This document shows, one piece after another, positions 6,558-10,652 of a DNA stretch of 10,652 nt. The stretch lies in NCBI GenBank assembly GCA_900551305.1, contig URVK01000037.1, forward strand, positions 1 to 10,652, read 5' to 3'. Made by a program: the position numbers and the translations under genes. The stretch is from an uncultured Collinsella sp. GTDB taxonomy: Bacteria; Actinomycetota; Coriobacteriia; Coriobacteriales; Coriobacteriaceae. The notes beneath the pieces were generated by a model. That model worked only from the letters and a program-made list of their open reading frames with translations, was not told where the DNA came from and did no database searches. How positions within the stretch are numbered: position 1 is the stretch's first letter; each line of letters starts with the position of its first letter.

Positions 6558-6878
6558 ATGGCGTCTGAGGGCTTTTTTGAGCGGGTGTATGAGGTGGTCG
6601 AGCAGATTCCCGAGGGGATGGTTGCCACCTACGGTCAGGTGGCGCTGCTTGCCGGTCGTCCGCGGAGCGCGCGCTATGTGGGCTATGCGCTGCACAGCAA
6701 CCCGCGCCCCGGCCAAATTCCCTGTCATCGCGTGGTGTTTGCCGACGGCCGTATCTGTGAGGGCTTTGCCTTTGGCGGCCCCGATGCCCAGCGTGAGCTC
6801 TTAATGGGGGAGGGCGTGACGTTTACCGATCCCATGCACGTCGACTTGGCCGCCTGTCGCTGGCCTGCCGGACTCTAA
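6558..6878 (+). CDS. MGMT-family DNA alkyltransferase, single-domain
   Basis: A 106-residue protein matching the DNA-binding/catalytic domain of O6-methylguanine-DNA methyltransferases, which move alkyl groups from damaged guanine to a cysteine. Visible family features are PEGMVATYGQVALLAG at residues 18-33 (recognition region), SARYVGYALHSNP at 37-49 with the position of the arginine finger, and IPCHRVV at 54-60 carrying the acceptor Cys56. Retention of Cys56 separates it from alkyltransferase-like proteins, which carry Trp or another residue there. The N-terminal domain of full-length enzymes (about 160-180 residues) is absent, as in many short bacterial homologues. Real methyltransferase activity is likely but not certain. 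The ATG at 6558 follows AAAGGAG. REP copy 3 lies upstream and copy 4 follows the stop by 16 nt, suggesting an isolated transcription unit. Confidence 0.88.
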   Translation: MASEGFFERVYEVVEQIPEGMVATYGQVALLAGRPRSARYVGYALHSNPRPGQIPCHRVVFADGRICEGFAFGGPDAQRELLMGEGVTFTDPMHVDLAACRWPAGL

Positions 6879-6894
6879 CAGCTCTGCCGTGGCC

Positions 6895-6935
6895 AAAACC
6901 ACCACAAAGGTGCCTGTCCCCTTTGTGGTGGTTTT
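6895..6935. repeat. REP-like hairpin copy 4, putative terminator
   Basis: A 16-bp perfect stem (6895-6910 with 6920-6935, arm AAAACCACCACAAAGG) closes the loop TGCCTGTCC, in the same orientation as copy 2. It begins 16 nt after the alkyltransferase stop and ends in TTTT. It is the longest and best-preserved copy in the window. Confidence 0.8.
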
Positions 6936-7027
6936 ACGCTGTAGGTTTACCAGAGCTAACTTATGGAGAAGGTGTGGTGGCGTACTTTGCCGTCAGAAAG
7001 TAAACCACGGTGAACTATATTGGTTTC

Positions 7028-7168
7028 AGCAACGGAGCAGGCAATAGGCGATGAAAAAGCCTGCCCTGTTGAGTTTGATTCGCATTCCTCCCCTCTGTGC
7101 GATTCAACGGTGTACTTCGGGAACAGGCCCGCTGGCAACTAGCTGCCGGCGGGCCTGTTCCTGTTTGT
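7028..7168 (+). ncRNA. Candidate small RNA with CU-rich loop and terminator
   Basis: No protein gene fits here, but three consecutive hairpins do. The first, 7030-7042 with 7059-7071, pairs 13 positions with one mismatch and one G-U. The second, 7075-7084 with 7098-7107, pairs 9 of 10 around the 13-nt loop TTCCTCCCCTCTG. The third, 7120-7137 with 7144-7161, is an 18-bp stem with one G-U, a 6-nt loop and the T-rich tail TGTTTGT, like an intrinsic terminator. A TATATT -10 box at 7016-7021 would start transcription near 7028, right before the first hairpin, but the -35 is poor. The loop containing CCTCCCC could pair with ribosome binding sites. A further hairpin at 6974-7008 lies upstream. The strand is favoured by the terminator tail and -10 but is not proven. 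Confidence 0.4.
7120..7168 (+). terminator. Strong 18-bp terminator-like hairpin
   Basis: Arms 7120-7137 and 7144-7161 (GGAACAGGCCCGC...) pair fully with one G-U wobble. The loop is ACTAGC and the following TGTTTGT is T-rich. The minus-strand side lacks a T-run, so the hairpin serves plus-strand transcription converging on trpS. Confidence 0.6.
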
Positions 7169-7208
7169 CGAGGGGGTGCGATGGACGGAGCCGAAGCGGT
7201 CCGGCTCC

Positions 7209-7236
7209 AAAAAAGGCGGACGCCGTAGCGCCCGCC
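7209..7236 (-). terminator. Intrinsic terminator of trpS
   Basis: On the minus strand GGCGGGCGC-TACG-GCGTCCGCC forms a 9-bp stem (one G-U) capped by a UACG tetraloop of the very stable UNCG class, followed directly by TTTTTT. It lies 35 nt after the trpS stop. Another 7-bp hairpin (7187-7193 with 7202-7208) abuts the T-run on the far side. Confidence 0.85.
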
Positions 7237-7271
7237 CTAAAGCAATCGAAAGCTCAAGCCAGCAGATCGGC

Positions 7272-8321
7272 CTAGTACACCATACCCATGGCGTCCTGAA
7301 CCTCGGCCAGGGTCTGCTCGGCGATCTCGTTGGCGCGACGGTTGCCCTCATGCAGGACGTCCTTCACATAGTCCAGATCGTTCTCGTAGCGCTGGCGACG
7401 CTCGCGGATAGGTGCGAAGTACTCGTTGACGGCCTCGGTCACGTACTTCTTGAGCTGGCCGGAGCCGCCCATGCCAATCTCCTCGGCAATCTCGACCTCG
7501 GAGCGACCGGTGCAGATGGCAGCCGTCGAAAGCAGGCCGGACACACCGGGGCGGTTCTCGGGGTCGAACGTGATCATGCGCTCGGAGTCGGTCTGGCTCT
7601 TCTTGATGCGCTTGGCCGTTTCCTCGGCGGTCATCGAAATATTGATGGCGTTGCCGTAGCTCTTGCTCATCTTGCGACCGTCAAGGCCGGGCAGCAGCGG
7701 GGTCTCGGACAGCAGCGCCTCGACCTCGGGAAATACCTTGCCGTAGCGGTTGTTAAAGCGGCGGGCGATGGTACGGGTGAGCTCGATGTGCGGCAGCTGG
7801 TCGCGGCCGACGGGCACCACATTGCCCTTGCAGAACAGGATGTCGCAGGCCTGGTGCACCGGGTAGGTGAGCAGAAGGCCGGTGAGCTCGTGGCCCGAGG
7901 CCTCCATCTCGGCCTTGACCGTGGGGTTGCGCGCCAGCTCGGCCTCGGACACCAGCGACAGGAACGGCAGCATGAGCTGGTTGGCGGCGGGCACGGCGGA
8001 GTGCGCGTAGATCATGGTCTTGTCGGGGTCGATACCGCAGGCAAGGTAGTCCATGACCATGTTGTACACGTTGTCCTGGATGTGCTCGGTGGTGTCGCGG
8101 TCGGTGATGACCTGGTAGTCGGCGATGAGTACGTTGGTCCTGGCGCCCATGTTCTGCAGCTCCACGCGGCCCTTGAGGGTGCCAAAGTAGTGACCCAGGT
8201 GCAGACGGCCGGTGGGGCGGTCGCCGGTAAGCATGGTGAACTTCTCGGGCGTCTTGGCCAGGCCCTCGCGAATGGCGTTGCTCTTTTGCAGCGCGACTTC
8301 GTAGCTGTTCTCGTTTGGCAT
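7272..8321 (-). CDS. trpS: Tryptophanyl-tRNA synthetase
   Basis: This cytosolic class I aminoacyl-tRNA synthetase charges tRNA(Trp) with tryptophan, as a dimer in bacteria. The 349 residues are close to the usual 330-350. The HIGH-type signature appears as PTGRLHLGHYFG at residues 36-47 and the KMSKS loop is exact at 217-221 within GRKMSKSYGN. IADYQVITDRDT and the VPVGRDQLPHIELTR segment are also typical of TrpRS. The ATG at 8321 follows AGGAG with a 5-nt gap; a longer frame reaching 8465 was rejected because its extra 48 residues lack a ribosome binding site and are not family-like. The wecA-like gene ends 159 bp upstream on the same strand, so readthrough is possible. No T-box or leader peptide was seen. 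A UNCG-capped terminator follows the gene. Confidence 0.97.
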   Translation of the reverse strand: MPNENSYEVALQKSNAIREGLAKTPEKFTMLTGDRPTGRLHLGHYFGTLKGRVELQNMGARTNVLIADYQVITDRDTTEHIQDNVYNMVMDYLACGIDPDKTMIYAHSAVPAANQLMLPFLSLVSEAELARNPTVKAEMEASGHELTGLLLTYPVHQACDILFCKGNVVPVGRDQLPHIELTRTIARRFNNRYGKVFPEVEALLSETPLLPGLDGRKMSKSYGNAINISMTAEETAKRIKKSQTDSERMITFDPENRPGVSGLLSTAAICTGRSEVEIAEEIGMGGSGQLKKYVTEAVNEYFAPIRERRQRYENDLDYVKDVLHEGNRRANEIAEQTLAEVQDAMGMVY

Positions 8322-8372
8322 GATTGCTCCTAACGTATGTTCATGGGTCAAGATGATAACGCGTTTATTGGA

Positions 8373-8409
8373 GGGGCGGGGCGTAAGTAGGCGAGGGGCG
8401 GGAGAGGGG
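8373..8409 (+). other. G-rich tract with G-quadruplex potential
   Basis: Five runs of three or four G (8373-8376, 8378-8381, 8395-8398, 8400-8402, 8406-8409) lie within 37 bases on the plus strand, in the 159-bp gap upstream of trpS. One loop would be 13 nt, longer than ideal. On the trpS transcript this is C-rich, so any quadruplex would form on the template strand. Nothing else was recognised in this gap. Confidence 0.35.
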
Positions 8410-8480
8410 TGGCTTGTGCGATGGGTGCGGCGCGGCTGCGCTTGGCCAACGGTGTCTGGGCACATCCTCGGCAGCTTATC

Positions 8481-9680
8481 CTAGAGCTTGTGGTGGCGCT
8501 CTTCTTTACGTTCCTCGGCTGCTTGCTCCTCCTGCTTAAAAGCGGGGTCGTCGGGGGTGACGAGCTCGTCCTCGTGCGTGCGCTTGTTGTAATGGTGGCG
8601 CAGCACGGGCTCAAACAGATGTAGATGCTTGGCAAAGGCCGCCGAGCCAATGGCGAGCACGGTAAAGATGAGCACGCGCATGGGCACCTCGACCTGGTTA
8701 ATCGCGGCGGCGCCGGCCGAAAGCATGATGCACCAGGCATAGATGAGCAGCACGGCCTGTTTTTGGTTGTAGCCTTCTTGGATCAGGCGGTGGTGGATGT
8801 GGCCCTTGTCGGCCTGCCCGATGCTAATGTGGGCGCGCTTGCGGCGCACAATGGCGCTAAACGTGTCGATGATGGGCACGCCGGCAACGATGAGCGGGAT
8901 GATAAGCGAGGTGAGTGCGGCGGTGCGGCTCACGTTGAGCAGCGAGATGGAGCCCAGCGCAAAGCCCAGAAGCAGCGACCCCGAGTCGCCCAAGAAGATG
9001 CTTGCGGGGTTGAAGTTGTAGCGCAAAAAGGCCAGACAGGCGCCAAAGAGCGCAATGGAGAGCGCGGCGGCGTCGATGCGGCCCGAGAGAACGGCCATCG
9101 AAAACATGGTGAACGACGCGATGCCGCAGATGCCCGTGGCCAAGCCGTCGAGGCCGTCGATGAGGTTAATGATGTTGGTGAATGCCACCAGATAGATTAC
9201 GGTGATGGGGTAGGCGAGCCATCCGAGCATGATCTCGCCGGGGGCAAACGGGTTGACGATGACGCCGATCCGCAGGCCGCCCATGCAGGCGATAAGCGCG
9301 GCGAGGACCTGTCCGGCCAGCTTTTGCTTGGGCGTGAGCTGGAAGACGTCGTCGATAGCGCCGGTCGCAAAGATAACGGTAAAAGAAAGCGCAAGTATGG
9401 GGTAGCTGATGTGCAGACGGGGGTGGGGCACCAAAACGGGCGGCCAACCCAGGTACCAGGTGCCTAGGATTTGCACAGTGCAGGCGACGACCAGGCCCAA
9501 AAACACCGCCGTTCCGCCCAAACGCGGGATGGGCTTGGTGTTGATGCGGCGCTTAGAAGGATAGTCGACGGCGTCGAGCTTGATTGCCAGGCGCTTGACC
9601 AGGGGTACCGTGAGGAAGGTCGTGATAAAGGCCGCCGCTGCCACGCATAGGTACGGTATGTAGCTCGGGGATGAAGCCAT
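8481..9680 (-). CDS. Undecaprenyl-phosphate sugar-1-phosphate transferase (WecA/TagO type)
   Basis: An integral membrane enzyme of the MraY/WecA/TagO family. It moves a HexNAc-1-phosphate, probably GlcNAc-1-P, from its UDP-sugar to undecaprenyl phosphate at the inner membrane face, the first step in making teichoic acid-type or other envelope polymers. With the ATG at 9680 it has 399 residues and about ten or eleven hydrophobic helices. Motifs: AIDDVFQLTPKQKLAGQ with Asp110-Asp111, NIINLIDGLDGL with Asp175 and Asp178, IFLGDSG with Asp232, and GHIHHRL at 293-299. The HIHH form marks the WecA/TagO branch rather than MraY. The C-terminus is a charged tail rich in Glu, Lys and His. No strong ribosome binding site precedes the ATG; a TTG at 9698 is the alternative start. 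The family is certain, the exact sugar is not. Confidence 0.92.
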   Translation of the reverse strand: MASSPSYIPYLCVAAAAFITTFLTVPLVKRLAIKLDAVDYPSKRRINTKPIPRLGGTAVFLGLVVACTVQILGTWYLGWPPVLVPHPRLHISYPILALSFTVIFATGAIDDVFQLTPKQKLAGQVLAALIACMGGLRIGVIVNPFAPGEIMLGWLAYPITVIYLVAFTNIINLIDGLDGLATGICGIASFTMFSMAVLSGRIDAAALSIALFGACLAFLRYNFNPASIFLGDSGSLLLGFALGSISLLNVSRTAALTSLIIPLIVAGVPIIDTFSAIVRRKRAHISIGQADKGHIHHRLIQEGYNQKQAVLLIYAWCIMLSAGAAAINQVEVPMRVLIFTVLAIGSAAFAKHLHLFEPVLRHHYNKRTHEDELVTPDDPAFKQEEQAAEERKEERHHKL

Positions 9681-9908
9681 GAATCTAAAAACCGCCAAGC
9701 GTCGAAGGAAAAGGTCAGAAGAACGCCATGCGCAAAGGGCATAGCCGAACCATGATACTCGACCAAGGGGGGTGCATGGAATTGCACGCAGCGATAATCA
9801 CGCGCTTACCAGATATTGGAATGTTGTCGATGGCTTGTCGGGATGCCGGCGGGGATCCATATGGACTGTATGGTGATTTTCGGCAAAAGAAAACCACCCC
9901 CCACGTTA

Positions 9909-9938
9909 CGAAAATGAACCCACCTAAAACAGGTGGGT
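9909..9938 (-). terminator. Terminator-like hairpin upstream of wecA
   Basis: The perfect 8-bp stem 9918-9925 with 9931-9938 has a 5-nt loop. On the minus strand it is followed by the T-rich TTCATTTTC. The plus-strand side continues GCCCTCATCG, so it is not a terminator in that direction. Confidence 0.5.
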
Positions 9939-10055
9939 GCCCTCATCGACTGTTCCAGCGTCCTTAACAACGAAGGATACCTGTACTAGGTACGACTGTG
10001 TGGGCTCCCTAAATAAACGCGACGGTTCACCCAGTTGCTCCGCGGGGGGCGGAAT
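9909..10055 (-). ncRNA. Candidate structured RNA with C5 loop and terminator
   Basis: Read on the minus strand, hairpins follow one another. TCCGC-CCCCC-GCGGA lies at 10053-10039. TACCT-AGTAC-AGGTA lies near 9988-9974. TCCTT-CGTTGTT-AAGGA lies near 9973-9957. ACCCACCT-GTTTT-AGGTGGGT (9938-9918, 8 bp perfect) is followed by TTCATTTTC, resembling an intrinsic terminator. A TATGAT -10 box with a 17-bp spacer lies just upstream. Length would be about 147 nt. It is either an independent RNA or a long attenuator-like leader of wecA, whose ATG is about 240 nt beyond the terminator. No known Rfam class was recognised by eye. Confidence 0.4.
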
Positions 10056-10061
10056 ACCTAC

Positions 10062-10090
10062 ATCATAAAGCGGCACTTTATCGATTCCAG
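10062..10090 (-). promoter_or_regulatory. Candidate minus-strand promoter for the RNA or wecA leader
   Basis: On the minus strand CTGGAA (10090-10085) and TATGAT (10067-10062, 5 of 6) are 17 bp apart. A second possible pair is TTGTAA (10104-10099) with TAAAGT (10080-10075) at 18 bp. Either would start a transcript at about 10055-10068, before the first hairpin. Confidence 0.35.
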
Positions 10091-10092
10091 TC

Positions 10093-10121
10093 TTGACATT
10101 ACAAAAATCGTGTCGGACGAT
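10093..10121 (+). promoter_or_regulatory. Candidate promoter of the PflX-like gene
   Basis: A perfect -35 TTGACA (10093-10098) is followed after 17 bp by GACGAT (10116-10121), which keeps the important A2, A5 and T6 positions. Transcription would start near 10128, about 78 nt before the ATG at 10206. The -35 is two bases from the divergent minus-strand -35. Confidence 0.45.
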
Positions 10122-10205
10122 TACGGCGCCTTAGGGACGGAGCCGTCTACGCGGTCTGGCCCTTTACGTTTGAGCTGCTGAATCGTTGTTTTGGAGCATG
10201 TTTTT

Positions 10206-10652
10206 ATGCCGACGTCGTTGACCGAACTTTTTTCGCCCGCCTGCCATTTGTGTCCGCGCCGTTGCGGTGCGGCGCGCGATGAGGGCGCGCACGGCGTCTG
10301 CGGTGCTAACGACACGCTCAAGGTGGCCCGCGCCGCGCTTCATATGTGGGAGGAGCCGCCTATCTCGGGCGAGGCCGGTTCGGGCACGATCTTCTTTAGC
10401 GGTTGCTCGCTTAAATGTATCTACTGCCAGAACCACGAGATCTCGACCGGCAATTTTGGCCTTGAGATTTCGCCTGAGCGTCTGGTCGAGATTATGCTGG
10501 AGCTGCAGGACCAGGGTGCCAACAACATCAATTTGGTGACGGCGACGCACTATGCGCACCTGTTGCCTGCCGTGATTGCCGCGGCACGGGCGCGCGGACT
10601 GGTTATCCCGATCGTCTACAACACGAGTGGTTACGAGCGCGCGAGTGCCGTG
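10206..10652 (+). CDS. Radical SAM protein, PflX-like (partial)
   Basis: The first 149 residues of a cytosolic iron-sulfur protein of the PflX/pyruvate formate-lyase activase-like radical SAM group (COG1313); the rest is outside the window. The N-terminus holds CHLCPRRCGAAR (residues 13-24) and GVCG (30-33), a cysteine cluster typical of this group. Next come HMWEEPPISGEAGSGTIFF and GCSLKCIYCQN, the CxxxCxxC motif that binds the 4Fe-4S cluster for S-adenosylmethionine cleavage. NNINLVTATHY and IPIVYNTSGYE, also characteristic, are present. The natural substrate of PflX proteins is not established, and no glycyl-radical enzyme is visible nearby, so activase function is only suggested by homology. 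The ATG at 10206 follows TTTGGAG about 9 nt upstream; an out-of-frame ATG at 10198 stops at once. Confidence 0.9.
   Translation, partial: MPTSLTELFSPACHLCPRRCGAARDEGAHGVCGANDTLKVARAALHMWEEPPISGEAGSGTIFFSGCSLKCIYCQNHEISTGNFGLEISPERLVEIMLELQDQGANNINLVTATHYAHLLPAVIAAARARGLVIPIVYNTSGYERASAV

Larger units (their letters stand above)
9681..10061. other. Gene-free region upstream of wecA
   Basis: No convincing protein gene was found between the wecA start and the divergent promoter region. Short open frames here lack ribosome binding sites and recognisable sequence. Positions 9681-9907 presumably hold the wecA promoter; the best minus-strand pair seen is weak (TTGGTC, 17-bp spacer, TATGCC). The rest is occupied by the candidate minus-strand RNA described separately. 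Confidence 0.5.

Noticed and set aside
3992..6935. CRISPR array formed by the repeated palindromes
   Set aside because: The copies are hundreds to more than a thousand bases apart with genes between them and alternate in orientation.
7034..7097. Nineteen-codon minus-strand peptide starting next to the GGGGAGG stretch
   Set aside because: The ribosome binding site would be only about one base from the ATG, and the frame lies inside paired hairpin arms; more likely an accident of the RNA structure.
7176..8333. Long plus-strand open frame of 385 residues opposite trpS
   Set aside because: It is the antisense of a certain TrpRS gene, has low-complexity Gly/Val/Leu/His composition and no family signature; long antisense frames are expected in GC-rich coding DNA.
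8625..9467. Plus-strand frame of 280 residues opposite the WecA-like gene
   Set aside because: Antisense of a gene with all catalytic motifs; hydrophilic, low-complexity product with no ribosome binding site.
9728..9967. Plus-strand 79-residue and minus-strand 60-residue open frames upstream of wecA
   Set aside because: No recognisable sequence, no ribosome binding site, and overlap with the terminator-like hairpin.

Overview
The window looks like chromosomal DNA of a gut Coriobacteriia species, most likely Collinsella or a close relative. This is inferred from the high GC content, the Gram-positive ribosome binding sites (AAGGAGG, AAAGGAG), the gene content, and the many intergenic hairpins with a GGGGACAGGCACC-type core. 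No rRNA, tRNA, CRISPR array, phage gene or transposase was seen, so this is a core-type metabolic region with unusually rich intergenic sequence.

Layout. Positions 1-247 hold the start of an unrecognised minus-strand gene that leaves the window. A divergent intergenic region with a 17-bp palindrome separates it from a plus-strand L-lactate permease (428-2023). A cluster of short inverted and direct repeats follows, then a 16-bp palindrome and ATP-type PEP carboxykinase pckA (2302-3972). Next come a stand-alone B3/B4 tRNA-binding-domain protein (4200-4919) behind a long structured leader, a MarR regulator (5090-5539), a DegV/FakB-type fatty-acid-binding gene broken by a small internal deletion and frameshift (5659-6478), and a short MGMT-family alkyltransferase (6558-6878). 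Tryptophanyl-tRNA synthetase (7272-8321) and a WecA/TagO-type undecaprenyl-phosphate sugar-1-phosphate transferase (8481-9680) are on the minus strand. A plus-strand PflX-like radical SAM gene begins at 10206 and runs off the end.

How the genes relate. Lactate permease plus PEP carboxykinase fits uptake of lactate and conversion through oxaloacetate to PEP, or the reverse anaplerotic CO2-fixing direction. MarR next to DegV suggests lipid-related regulation, but DegV is probably not functional as sequenced. TrpRS and WecA are housekeeping genes for translation and cell-envelope polymer synthesis.

The most interesting material is between the genes. Four near-identical imperfect palindromes sit 11-26 nt after the stop codons of four plus-strand genes and look like REP-type repeats used as terminators. 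Two intergenic regions (about 7028-7168 plus, about 10055-9909 minus) can fold into several consecutive hairpins ending in an intrinsic terminator. Each has a pyrimidine-rich loop able to pair with Shine-Dalgarno sequences, so they are candidate small RNAs. All folding statements come from reading base pairing by eye, with no energy calculation or database search.
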